NCBI GenBank assembly: GCA_910578115.1
Contig: CAJTPO010000058.1
Coordinates: forward strand, 1 to 27,423
Source: an uncultured Lachnospiraceae bacterium
GTDB taxonomy: Bacteria > Bacillota > Clostridia > Lachnospirales > Lachnospiraceae
Length of the DNA: 27,423 nucleotides
Reading direction: 5' to 3'
Below, piece by piece: positions 14,123 through 21,118 of the stretch (its first letter is position 1; each line of letters starts with the position of its first letter). The position numbers and the translations under genes are program-made. The notes under the pieces were generated by a model, which saw nothing but the letters and a program-made list of their open reading frames with translations, searched no databases and was not told where the DNA came from.

Positions 14123-15431
14123 ATTAGCGCTCCGTAACACAAGGCATTCCATATTTGACTACCTCCTGTATATTTCATCCATGGTCATGCTCACTTCCAT
14201 TATTTTCCTTTCAAACAGCATCGCGGATTGGGGGGATATGCAGGCGGGCTTTCAGACAATGGCTTTACCCTTACTGATCGTGATGATCATGACGGTGCTG
14301 GTAAACTATATCAATCATTTTATCATCAGGCAGCGTGCAAAAGAATTTGCCACTTATATGTTGCTCGGAATGGAAAAAGATAAGCTGTCTTTGGTATTCC
14401 TGTGTGAATTATCTGTGATCGGCCTGGCATGCTTTCTTCCGGGCGTGATTTTAGGTACGGGGATTTTTTCTATTTGCTGCCATACACTGCTGCTGGAAAC
14501 CGGAAGTCACTCCATATTCCGAATTATATTGAAAAGCACGCTGCAAACATTTTTATATTTTTGCAGCGTGGAAATTGTGTCAATATTTCTTACGAAGCGT
14601 AACATTTACAGACTGCAAATTGTGCAGCTTATGCAGGAAAAACAACGCAATCAGCCGCTTGACGCAGGTAAAAAGTTTTTATGGGGCTGGATGCTTATGA
14701 GCAGTTATTCCGGTTATCTGGCATTGCTGTTTGCTATTTCCTTTATGCCCGACGAGATAATGACTGTTTCCGTCTCCCTTATTTCACTGCCAATGTCAGT
14801 ATGCGTTTTCTCATTCTACAGATGGCTGTATGCTTTTATCGCTTCCTTACGTCTGTCACAGGCAGATGCTTTATATCGGGGCAATTGGCTATATCAGATT
14901 GCTGAAATGACAAGCGGCTCAAAGACCGGCGCAAATATAAATACCATTTTCTGCATCTGCTTTATTTTTTCAGCAGCCGCCTTTGTTTTCGGGACATTTC
15001 TGCTTAGCCCAGATATTTATATTTTTGAAAAAAAGCAGCAGCAATGGATGGGATTCTTACAAATCAGTATTTGCGTTATTTTTATGATCATCTATTTCTC
15101 TGTCCTCTCTCTATTACAGATCATTGATTTAAAAAGGGAGAACAGAAATATACGGCTATTGTTTCACATGGGGAAAAATCAATCTGACTTAAAATACCTG
15201 ATTTGTACACAGGTCCTTATAAAAATGTTCATGCCAATACTAATGTCTTTTATTATACTTTGGACGGCTACACCGTTTGTCAACTATAAAATGAATTCCA
15301 TATTGCCCGCACACAATCATCTACTTAAGGCCATCGGTGGTTTCATGGCTTGTTTCTTTGTTCTGTATTTATGTTTTTTTGGTGTGGTGTATATGGTAAA
15401 CATGCGATATATTAATTTCAACACTAAATAA
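14112..15431 (+). CDS. FtsX/BceB-type ABC transporter permease
   Basis: Membrane protein of 439 residues with about eight hydrophobic helices: near 16-36, 50-70, 95-125, 140-160, 195-215, 218-240, 280-300, 315-335, with two more near the C-terminus. The N-terminal YLKLALRNTRHSIFDYLLYI and the RQRAKEFATYMLLGM segment are typical of BceB/FtsX-like permeases that work with MacB-type ATPases. Typical BceB is about 650 residues with a large extracellular loop; here the loop is missing or very short. AGGAGG lies 7 bases before the ATG, which is inside the ATPase gene, so the two are translationally coupled. The substrate is unknown; peptide antibiotic detoxification or export is the usual role. No sensor kinase is adjacent. 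Confidence 0.85.
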   Translation: MYLKLALRNTRHSIFDYLLYISSMVMLTSIIFLSNSIADWGDMQAGFQTMALPLLIVMIMTVLVNYINHFIIRQRAKEFATYMLLGMEKDKLSLVFLCELSVIGLACFLPGVILGTGIFSICCHTLLLETGSHSIFRIILKSTLQTFLYFCSVEIVSIFLTKRNIYRLQIVQLMQEKQRNQPLDAGKKFLWGWMLMSSYSGYLALLFAISFMPDEIMTVSVSLISLPMSVCVFSFYRWLYAFIASLRLSQADALYRGNWLYQIAEMTSGSKTGANINTIFCICFIFSAAAFVFGTFLLSPDIYIFEKKQQQWMGFLQISICVIFMIIYFSVLSLLQIIDLKRENRNIRLLFHMGKNQSDLKYLICTQVLIKMFMPILMSFIILWTATPFVNYKMNSILPAHNHLLKAIGGFMACFFVLYLCFFGVVYMVNMRYINFNTK

Positions 15432-15433
15432 TG

Positions 15434-15465
15434 AGAGCCTGTGCAGCTCTTTATCACTTTTCACT
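15434..15465 (+). terminator. Weak terminator candidate after the permease
   Basis: AGAGC (15434-15438) and GCTCT (15446-15450) form a short stem 3 bases after the permease stop region, followed by TTATCACTTTT. Stem and T run are both weak. The following 150 bases up to the SDR gene show nothing recognisable. Confidence 0.35.
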
Positions 15466-15598
15466 GAGGGTATCTTTTACCGTTTTACTCAATACCATCA
15501 CGAAAACCTTTTTACAGGCAGTTTCCTTGTTGTATATGGATTATGAATCCGAAAAACCGCCAAAGGAAATGTTTTATGCATGGGTTTTCTCGAACAGA

Positions 15599-16339
15599 TT
15601 AAGAGGATGCTGCCCTGGTCATCATTTTTCCTATAGAAAGCGGGAAATGATACGTAAGCATCATCTGCGCCGCCTGGCCCGCACAGTGACAGATCACAAA
15701 TTTCTTCGACCAGATATGGTCCGCCAATCCATAGCCGACTTTTCTGGCATCCGCCTTAAATTCCTTCGGCACAGAAATCCCCGATGCGGCTTTTGTGTCT
15801 GTCAATGGCGGGTGAAACAGGTGAAAAGATATTCCATATCCTTCATTTTCTATTTTCAAACACTTCGCCAGTGATTCTATCGCCCCTTTTGAAGCGGCAT
15901 AGGGAGAAATATTTGAAAAACCGGTAACACCCACCCCTGAACTTGTGAAGATGATACGTCCTCTTCCGGCCTTGCGCATAAACGGCAGCACTGCCTTGGT
16001 CAGCCTCAATGCTCCAAAATAATTTACATCCATTACTTTTTGATAGACTTCACAGCCGGTGTCGCGCTCATTCTCAAACGTACACAGGCAGGCATTGTGC
16101 ACCGCGATATCGACAGCGCCAAACTGTTCCACCGCCCGGCGTACACCGTTCTCAATACCGGAAGCATCACATGCGTCCGCAAGCACCGTCAAAAGGCCTT
16201 CCGGATACCTTTCTTTCAGCATCTCAACATGCTCTGTCTGCCTGTCCAACACCGTCACCGAATTTCCCACTTCCAGTAATCGCTCCACAAGATAATATCC
16301 GATCCCCTGATCAGCGCCGACGATCAATATATTTGCCAT
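15599..16339 (-). CDS. Short-chain dehydrogenase/reductase (SDR)
   Basis: Cytoplasmic NAD(P)-dependent oxidoreductase of 246 residues, classical SDR length. The Rossmann motif is GADQGIG (8-14); D32 after the second strand suggests NAD preference. HNAC (81-84) stands for NNAG, the catalytic serine is in FTSSG (S133/S134), and Y147/K151 form YAASK. The C-terminal region is less typical. The substrate cannot be read from the sequence. It starts 4 bases after the TetR gene, so the two are co-transcribed from the promoter at 16986-17014 and controlled by that repressor. Confidence 0.9.
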   Translation of the reverse strand: MANILIVGADQGIGYYLVERLLEVGNSVTVLDRQTEHVEMLKERYPEGLLTVLADACDASGIENGVRRAVEQFGAVDIAVHNACLCTFENERDTGCEVYQKVMDVNYFGALRLTKAVLPFMRKAGRGRIIFTSSGVGVTGFSNISPYAASKGAIESLAKCLKIENEGYGISFHLFHPPLTDTKAASGISVPKEFKADARKVGYGLADHIWSKKFVICHCAGQAAQMMLTYHFPLSIGKMMTRAASS

Positions 16340-16343
16340 GCTG

Positions 16344-16952
16344 TTACTCCCCCATCTCCATAAAAAAATTCTGTATATGTCTGTATGCCTTTTCCCGAAA
16401 TGCCTGTCTGCACTCCTCCGTCAATGCGCCGCACAAAAGGAACCGCTGCATAAGAAGAAAAACCGGTGCATAAAATTTGACCGCCAGGTATTCGATCTCT
16501 GCCGGTTTCACAATTCCCGCCGTTATCAATACAGAAAACACTTTCGCCTGAAACGCAAGCGGCCTGTCAATCATCCAATGATCGTATCTTTTCTGTATCT
16601 CATCATTGCAAAAGCGCTCAATCGAAAGCAGGCGCATAATTTTATTGCAGTATTCATCCATAAGATACGCTTCAAAAAAGCTGTCACAGGTCTTTCCAAA
16701 AAAATTTTCCTCAAAAGTGTCTGGTGCAGTCTTTAATGCCTCTTCTAATTGAAGCATGAATCCAGCAGCTGTCGCTTCAAAATGTTGCAGCAGTTCGTCC
16801 AGAATAGCCTGTTTGTTCTTGAAATGATAATAAACGGAACTCTCCCTGATCCCTACACGCCCGCAAATATCCCTGATGGAAACAGCAGAAAACCCGTTTT
16901 GAGAAAATAAATCCAAAGAAATATCCAGTATTTTTTGTTTCGTCCCGTTCAT
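16344..16952 (-). CDS. TetR/AcrR-family transcriptional repressor
   Basis: Repressor of 202 residues. The N-terminal helix-turn-helix spans about 5-50 (KQKILDISLDLFSQNGFSA, then RDICGRVGIRESSVYYHFKN), and an all-helical ligand domain follows. ATG 16952 is preferred to the in-frame GTG at 16958 because GAGGG sits 7 bases before the ATG. It is the first gene of a two-gene operon with the SDR. The two perfect CTAACA/TGTTAG palindromes in its promoter are almost certainly its operators, giving autorepression and induction by a compound the SDR may then modify. Confidence 0.92.
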   Translation of the reverse strand: MNGTKQKILDISLDLFSQNGFSAVSIRDICGRVGIRESSVYYHFKNKQAILDELLQHFEATAAGFMLQLEEALKTAPDTFEENFFGKTCDSFFEAYLMDEYCNKIMRLLSIERFCNDEIQKRYDHWMIDRPLAFQAKVFSVLITAGIVKPAEIEYLAVKFYAPVFLLMQRFLLCGALTEECRQAFREKAYRHIQNFFMEMGE

Positions 16953-16966
16953 TGACACGCCCTCAT

Positions 16967-16980
16967 CTAACAGTTGTTAG
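16967..16980. promoter_or_regulatory. TetR operator O1
   Basis: CTAACAGTTGTTAG, a 14-base palindrome 14 bases before the repressor ATG, overlapping the early transcribed region. It is the reverse complement of O2 at 16993-17006; the centres are 26 bases apart. Confidence 0.8.
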
Positions 16981-16985
16981 GTAAT

Positions 16986-17014
16986 ATTATATCTAACAAC
17001 TGTTAGATTGTCAA
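16986..17014 (-). promoter_or_regulatory. Consensus promoter with operator O2 in its spacer
   Basis: On the minus strand TTGACA (complement of 17009-17014), exactly 17 bases, then TATAAT (complement of 16986-16991): a perfect consensus promoter. The palindrome CTAACAACTGTTAG (16993-17006) fills the spacer, so a bound repressor would exclude RNA polymerase. Confidence 0.85.
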
Positions 17015-17242
17015 TAGCAGGTAAAGTGCAATGAGACCACAGACCATCTTCAGGGATTATGAAGACAGCCGCGAGACATCCAGTCTTTCTATTCCGTTCG
17101 CGGAACACAGCACCTGGATCGGCCGATTCCAGTACAGTGTCTTTTGCATAACGGTCCGCATTATTATGAGAATAGAGGCAGAATGCTCCATTGATCTTCT
17201 CAAACACCGGCGTATGGCTGTATGTCAAATTTGAGCTGATAT

Positions 17243-17782
17243 TCAAAAAAGTATCGTCATCATAATCAGCCCGACAGCACGGAAATTTGTCCGGGGACTG
17301 AACATCGCGTTCTTCCCGTCTTTCTGAATATAGATGATCTGTTTATGCATGATTTTTTCTATTTTTGTGGCCGTCTGTATCAGGTAGCTCTGATCAGCCT
17401 GGCTCTGCATCCGCTTTACTACGTCTTCCAAAGCCCGCGGCAGTTTTTCATCCAGACTGCTTTTTGGAATATAGCGAAAGATATCCAGTTCATAAGCATC
17501 CACGGCATATTTCAAATATGCCGTCACAAAAATGATGATGGCGTCCGGCAGACAGCTCCTGACCTGCTCCGCAAGCTTCATACCATCCGTATCAGGCATC
17601 TCAATATCACTCAGCACAAGATCGAAATATTTTCCTTCCTGAATGTCATATTTCAACAGGTCGCTGCGGTCATAGGTTTCCAGCATCGCCATGATATTTT
17701 TTTCCTTAAAATAATTCTGTACCTTGTCCTTTATGTTCGCAAGCAGAGAACTGTCATCTTCACATACTGCCACATGCAGCAT
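17243..17782 (-). pseudogene. LytTR-family response regulator, truncated in its DNA-binding domain
   Basis: The receiver domain (1-118) is intact: E8/D9/D10, phospho-acceptor D59 in LVLSDIEMPD, and the AgrA-like IFVTAYLKYAVDAYELDIFRYIPKS. The LytTR domain begins (LIQTATKIEKIMHKQIIYIQKDGKNAMF) but after about 35 residues the frame continues into unrelated SPRTNFRAVGLIMMTILF and stops, removing most of the DNA-binding fold. The break is near 17300. An AGGAG site lies 9 bases before ATG 17782. The 230 bases from the stop to the TetR promoter carry an 89-codon minus-strand frame that resembles nothing I know. The product might still be made and take phosphate but should not bind DNA normally. Confidence 0.75.
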
Positions 17783-17872
17783 TCTTACTCACTCCTGTCT
17801 GACCCGTATTCTATCATGATATGGCTGCGCTCTTTTCCAGATAACAGTATTTGCGCTGAGCGGATCGCTCTA

Positions 17873-18553
17873 TCAACGAATCACCTCATAACGTAACCGC
17901 AAATAGGAATTCTCCAACATCACACATTCCTGCAGTTTCAGAACTCCTAATTGTGACAATTCACTTTGTGAAACCAGCGATTTACCATCAATTAAGGTAG
18001 ATGTGTCTTTGCCGCCAATCAAAACCGGCGCAACGACAATATCCACATAATCAAACAGTTTTTCACGAAGAAATAAACCATTTAGTGTGCCGCCGGTTTG
18101 TATTGTTATCCTCTCGCAGCCATATTCTGATTTAAGGGTTATAAGTGCATCTTTCAGCGATAATTCTTTTTGATAGACAATATGCAGATTACTCTCCTCC
18201 ATGCTGAATGCCGGATGCTTATCATTCGACGTGACCAGCACAAAGTTTTTTGATAAAGCACAGAAATACCGTATCCCATTCTCATTCAAATGGCTGTTAT
18301 CCAGTACCACAAAAGATACGGGCGTTTTATTTGGCATTTCCTTTGTATTGACACCGATCTTGGCTTGAACCCGCCCGGAATTGAACGACCACAAATCTGT
18401 CGTCTGCTCTATTTCATAATATTGATGCAGGCCTTCGGTAAGCCCTGCAATTTTCGGAAAATCCTTATCTACATCCAGATCGTCCGTTGCGCCGGTGCTT
18501 ATTTTTCCGTCAACCGACATCAGCATAAACAATGTTGTAACAGGTCTGTCCAT
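17873..18553 (-). CDS. RibD C-terminal-domain (dihydrofolate-reductase-like) protein
   Basis: Single-domain NAD(P)H-dependent reductase-like protein of 226 residues. It has the RibD_C start VTTLFMLMSVDGKISTG, the segment PVSFVVLDNSHLN, the GCERITIQTGGTLNGLFLRE motif that lines the nucleotide site, and VDIVVAPVLIGGKDTSTL. Relatives reduce a deaminated pyrimidine in riboflavin synthesis, but stand-alone copies away from rib genes, as here, usually have unknown substrates. The frame reaches 18574, but CAGGAGG 5 bases before ATG 18553 decides the start. The upstream membrane-protein gene is 140 bases away on the same strand. Confidence 0.85.
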   Translation of the reverse strand: MDRPVTTLFMLMSVDGKISTGATDDLDVDKDFPKIAGLTEGLHQYYEIEQTTDLWSFNSGRVQAKIGVNTKEMPNKTPVSFVVLDNSHLNENGIRYFCALSKNFVLVTSNDKHPAFSMEESNLHIVYQKELSLKDALITLKSEYGCERITIQTGGTLNGLFLREKLFDYVDIVVAPVLIGGKDTSTLIDGKSLVSQSELSQLGVLKLQECVMLENSYLRLRYEVIR

Positions 18554-18693
18554 AGTATCCTCCTGATCTTTCATTTGCCGCCTGCTCTATGATAACTGCT
18601 CTGTTATAACCGCTCCATGATAACTGTTCCCTTCCAAAAGTCTTCCCTGTAAAACTGCGGCCGTGTATTTACCTGAAAATTCTGCCTCTAAAG

Positions 18694-19041
18694 TTACCTC
18701 TGCACTTTCTTTCTGACCAACAGGGAAATCAGCATTGCCGCCATTCCCAGGGCAAGATAGACCGCCCCGTACATAATAAATGCCGGTTCTCCCATATGAA
18801 AGAAAATCCATGTGCCAGCCAAAAACAGCACCGGCGGGATTACCGGAAGGCTCCATAAACGCCTGACGTCTTTTCCCGCACAGGTGCCGATGATCACAGA
18901 ATATAAGGGATCAACTGCAAAGAATAAAAGAAAAGATACCGCCATTCCTGCATCACTTTTGACGAAAGTAACCGACAGCCACGGCAGCGCCAGCATGACC
19001 AGCGCAGAAACGGCCAGCCATAAAATAATGTCCTTTTTCAT
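18694..19041 (-). CDS. Small four-helix membrane protein
   Basis: Hydrophobic protein of 115 residues, probably four transmembrane helices (about 5-25, 32-52, 66-86, 90-108), with a charged end RKKVQR. No enzymatic motif and no family I can name. AGGAGG sits 6 bases before ATG 19041; an in-frame TTG at 19056 is part of that site and is rejected. The stop of the small upstream frame (19053-19055) overlaps the same ribosome site. It may be a stand-alone protein or the surviving part of a larger transporter, since this region contains several broken genes. Confidence 0.65.
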   Translation of the reverse strand: MKKDIILWLAVSALVMLALPWLSVTFVKSDAGMAVSFLLFFAVDPLYSVIIGTCAGKDVRRLWSLPVIPPVLFLAGTWIFFHMGEPAFIMYGAVYLALGMAAMLISLLVRKKVQR

Positions 19042-19052
19042 ATCACACCTCC

Positions 19053-19211
19053 TCAAAGGTCTTCTCTGCCTGACCTCCAGGGTATGTATCGGAAAAAATC
19101 CGGCCTCCTATTACCCTGAAGATGATGCAGATTTGTGCGGTATTCCCGCAGGTCATCTTCTTTGACAGTTGCAGGGATCCTGTCGATCGCCGCAGTAAAG
19201 ACCCCGGGCAT
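19053..19211 (-). CDS. Possible small or remnant ORF (52 aa)
   Basis: Frame starting MPGVFTAAIDRIPATVKEDD and ending in WRSGREDL. Composition looks protein-like, with amphipathic helices and no low complexity, and the TGA overlaps the ribosome site of the membrane protein, as in coupled genes. No ribosome site precedes the ATG and the frame opens only about 30 bases upstream, so it may be the tail of a lost gene. Confidence 0.3.
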   Translation of the reverse strand: MPGVFTAAIDRIPATVKEDDLREYRTNLHHLQGNRRPDFFRYIPWRSGREDL

Positions 19212-19632
19212 CCCGGAACAGTCGCTTTTCCATAGACCGCCCCTGACCGGCTGCCTCTGTCACGCTAACAACAAAAAGGCAGAGTTTACAGTGTTGTGCC
19301 GGGATTAGGAGATTACTCTCCTATCCTGTTCAGCACATCAACCACATAAGCCTTTTTAATGAATTTTCTTGTTTTATTGTTATCAAATCTCCTGTTTCTT
19401 TATTCAAATAATGTTTGTGGCTTCCTTTGTGCCTTGCCGGAACTTATCCGTATGCACCTAAGACTTTTTCAAAATCCCTGCGGAGTTGTTTCTGTATTAT
19501 GAGAAAATAGATGAGTGGACTGAGACGGTTTCTGATGAATAAGTGCATGGAAACGGCCGTCCCCAAAGCACTTATTCATGCCACAGAACATTTTACAGGA
19601 AAAAGCGGATGCTTTGAGATCTTAAGCTTCTT
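19212..19632. other. Non-coding gap with two strong hairpins
   Basis: No credible gene in these 420 bases. Hairpin 1 (19296-19336): GGAT-T-AGGAGA with TCTCCT-ATCC and outer GTGC/GCAC. Hairpin 2 (19535-19579): ATGAATAAGTGC with GCACTTATTCAT, 12 perfect pairs. On the minus strand the inside of hairpin 2 also pairs as TGGGGACG/CGTTTCCA with G-U pairs, giving an almost continuous stem; on the plus strand those pairs become A-C mismatches, so any functional RNA would be on the minus strand. No T run follows either. Confidence 0.5.
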
Positions 19633-20133
19633 TTACTGTACCAGAGCACCCAGCTTTTCCAAAAATGACTGATAGAATGCCCGTTCCTTCATCTGCTGCC
19701 GCTGCACATCTATACTGTTTAAATTCGCCGTAGAACGCGGGTGGTCTAAATCATACAGCGCCTGCTCTGTCACCCTGATTGCCGACTGCACCGTGCTTCC
19801 GAGCAGATCATTTGAATCGCTGATTCCTTTCATCCATTTATCTGCCCTCTGTACCATCATCTTCGAAATATGCGTCAGCATACCGTTCCCGGACATTCCA
19901 AGCCCGTTCACACCTGCTTCTTTAGCTGCATCCATCCACGCCTGCTTCACCTCCTCCGGCGCGTGGGCGCCGACTGATGCAAAGGCTTTCTCCTCGGAAT
20001 TATTTCTCTCTTCCGCGGCCTTCTCTGCCACAGTTTCTTTGAATGACAAAGTTTCTGAGACCGCACTCTGATCTGCTTTCTTTGTTCCGTACCATGCCGG
20101 ACTTCCCATCGCTCCTATTCCATTAACGCTCAT
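19633..20133 (-). CDS. Conserved uncharacterised protein (GMLTHISKMMVQR type)
   Basis: Soluble-looking protein of 166 residues. The first 50 residues are variable and Ser/Glu-rich. A helical domain follows: APEEVKQAWMDAAKEAGVNG, then GMSGNGMLTHISKMMVQRAD, LGSTVQSAIRVTEQALYDLD and a C-terminal RAFYQSFLEKLGAL. I recall this pattern in Lachnospiraceae proteins of unknown function. No catalytic motif, signal peptide or membrane helix. GGAGG lies 10 bases before ATG 20133 and 4 before an in-frame TTG at 20139; ATG is preferred. The frame is complete, unlike its neighbours. Confidence 0.7.
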   Translation of the reverse strand: MSVNGIGAMGSPAWYGTKKADQSAVSETLSFKETVAEKAAEERNNSEEKAFASVGAHAPEEVKQAWMDAAKEAGVNGLGMSGNGMLTHISKMMVQRADKWMKGISDSNDLLGSTVQSAIRVTEQALYDLDHPRSTANLNSIDVQRQQMKERAFYQSFLEKLGALVQ

Positions 20134-20166
20134 TTCCAAATGTCCTCCATTATTTTTATTTATGCG

Positions 20167-20191
20167 CTGCCGTCATTTATTTTATCGGCAG
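20167..20191 (+). terminator. Terminator-like hairpin
   Basis: CTGCCG (20167-20172) and CGGCAG (20186-20191) followed by ATTTTTAAG on the plus strand. No plus-strand gene lies before it; on the minus strand it would be in the leader of the gene at 19633-20133. Possibly a relic or protection against antisense transcription. Confidence 0.4.
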
Positions 20192-20262
20192 ATTTTTAAG
20201 TAGTTTGGGATACATGGAACGAAAAGCATATAAAATGGAATGAAAAACCTTCATCCTTTTCT

Positions 20263-20355
20263 TCAACATAAGGCAGGCATAAACCTGGCAAACAGATATA
20301 ACCCCTCCGGACCGGCGCTGACCTCATGTGGCACGCCTGCTTTAAAAAACATCAA
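20263..20355 (-). pseudogene. C-terminal fragment of a cupin-like protein
   Basis: The minus strand reads FKAGVPHEVSAGPEGLYLFA then RFMPALC and stop. The GVPHEV-x-AGPEGL pattern is like the second beta-barrel motif of cupins, whose His binds metal. There is no start codon in a sensible context and no upstream half, so this is a remnant joined to the histidine-kinase stub beside it. Confidence 0.4.
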
Positions 20356-20416
20356 AAAAATAAAGGCTTCCCCATGTTTCCATGACAAGTATGAAAAAGA
20401 GCACCCATAGATCCAT
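20342..20416 (-). pseudogene. N-terminal stub of a membrane (histidine-kinase-like) gene, 24 aa
   Basis: MDLWVLFFILVMETWGSLYF then FDVF and stop: one transmembrane helix. The ATG lies 2 bases after the TGA of the LytTR gene, the coupling expected for an AgrA/AgrC-type regulator and kinase pair. Where the next helix should continue, the sequence changes to the cupin fragment. A deletion fusing two genes near 20340-20350 explains both; the alternative is a genuine small hydrophobic peptide. Confidence 0.4.
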
Positions 20417-20418
20417 AG

Positions 20419-20775
20419 TCACTCCGCCCCCTTAAACAAGGTATACTGTCGTTTCACTTTCGGATATCTTGACTTTGGGACGGATATCACCTTTCCTGTG
20501 GTCAGGACCATGACATAGCTGCTGAGCTTCCCGACATACCGCATGTTGATGAGGAAACTCTGGTGTATCCGCACGAAGCCCATCCCCGCCAGTTCCGCTT
20601 CAAGCTCATCCATCTTCTTATAGATGCTGTACGTCTGCCCTGCCGTGTAGAACACGTTCTTGTGCCTGCTGGTCTCGATATAGATGATGTCGTCCTCCCG
20701 CAGGATATCATCCAGGCACTCCGGCAGCGTCTGCTCCAGGTCATCCTTACTGTCATCACAAATCACTATCTTCAT
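20419..20775 (-). CDS. LytTR DNA-binding protein with receiver domain deleted
   Basis: Protein of 118 residues. The first 15 (MKIVICDDSKDDLEQ) are the beginning of a receiver domain with its Asp pair, but the remaining 100 or so residues of the receiver, including the phospho-acceptor, are absent. The chain goes directly into a complete LytTR domain: DDIIYIETSRHKNVFYTAG, MDELEAELAGMGFVRIHQSF, INMRYVGKL and VPKSRYPKVKRQYTLF. This looks like an in-frame internal deletion of an AgrA-like regulator. It may still bind DNA constitutively. ATG 20775, with GAGGA upstream, is the family start; an earlier in-frame ATG (20805) has no ribosome site. Repeated GTTT motifs at 20835-20910 may be its sites. 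Confidence 0.75.
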   Translation of the reverse strand: MKIVICDDSKDDLEQTLPECLDDILREDDIIYIETSRHKNVFYTAGQTYSIYKKMDELEAELAGMGFVRIHQSFLINMRYVGKLSSYVMVLTTGKVISVPKSRYPKVKRQYTLFKGAE

Positions 20776-20834
20776 TCTTTTTTCCTCAATTCTGGATTTT
20801 TTCATTATAAACTATATCGGATTATGGAATATCT

Positions 20835-20910
20835 AAACAAACGCTTACCAAACGCCATTGCACCAAACTCCCATAAACTGCACGAAACGACCATAGGCGC
20901 AGATCATAAC
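20835..20910 (-). promoter_or_regulatory. Array of GTTT motifs, probable LytTR-binding boxes
   Basis: AAAC on the plus strand (GTTT on the minus) recurs at 20839, 20850, 20865, 20875 and 20885, mostly 10-11 bases apart, so on one face of the helix. On the minus strand the units read TCGTTTCGTG, CAGTTTATGG, GAGTTTGGTG and GCGTTTGGTA. LytTR regulators bind pairs of such GTT-containing direct repeats upstream of -35. The array lies 60-135 bases upstream of the LytTR gene, with a TATAGT or TATAAT -10 downstream near 20800-20815. The next 200 bases (to 21118) show nothing recognisable. Confidence 0.5.
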
Positions 20911-21118
20911 CGTCTGTCATTTTGAAATATAAAGAAATGGATTTTGAATTCTTAAGATATCACCGGTGCCGCTTTTCTTCCTGTAGAAAACATATGGATC
21001 ATGAAAATCAGGCAGCTGGATCCCGCCTATACTGCCTGTTCCTGAAAAACACCTGTTGTGCAAAGAACCGCGAACCGAATTGACCTGCATTATTTCACTT
21101 CTTCTGGTAAGTTACCTG

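Noticed and set aside
15431..15874. Plus-strand frame of 147 codons after the permease
   Set aside because: Most of it is antisense to the SDR gene, it has no ribosome site, and the translation is Arg/Cys/Phe-rich without domain features.
16977..17246. Minus-strand 89-codon frame between the broken LytTR regulator and the TetR promoter
   Set aside because: No ribosome site, no recognisable family, and its end runs through the TetR promoter and operator; it may be debris of the lost DNA-binding domain region.
18587..18856. Minus-strand 89-codon frame overlapping the small membrane protein
   Set aside because: It lies in another frame over a gene with a good ribosome site and clear membrane helices, and has no ribosome site of its own.
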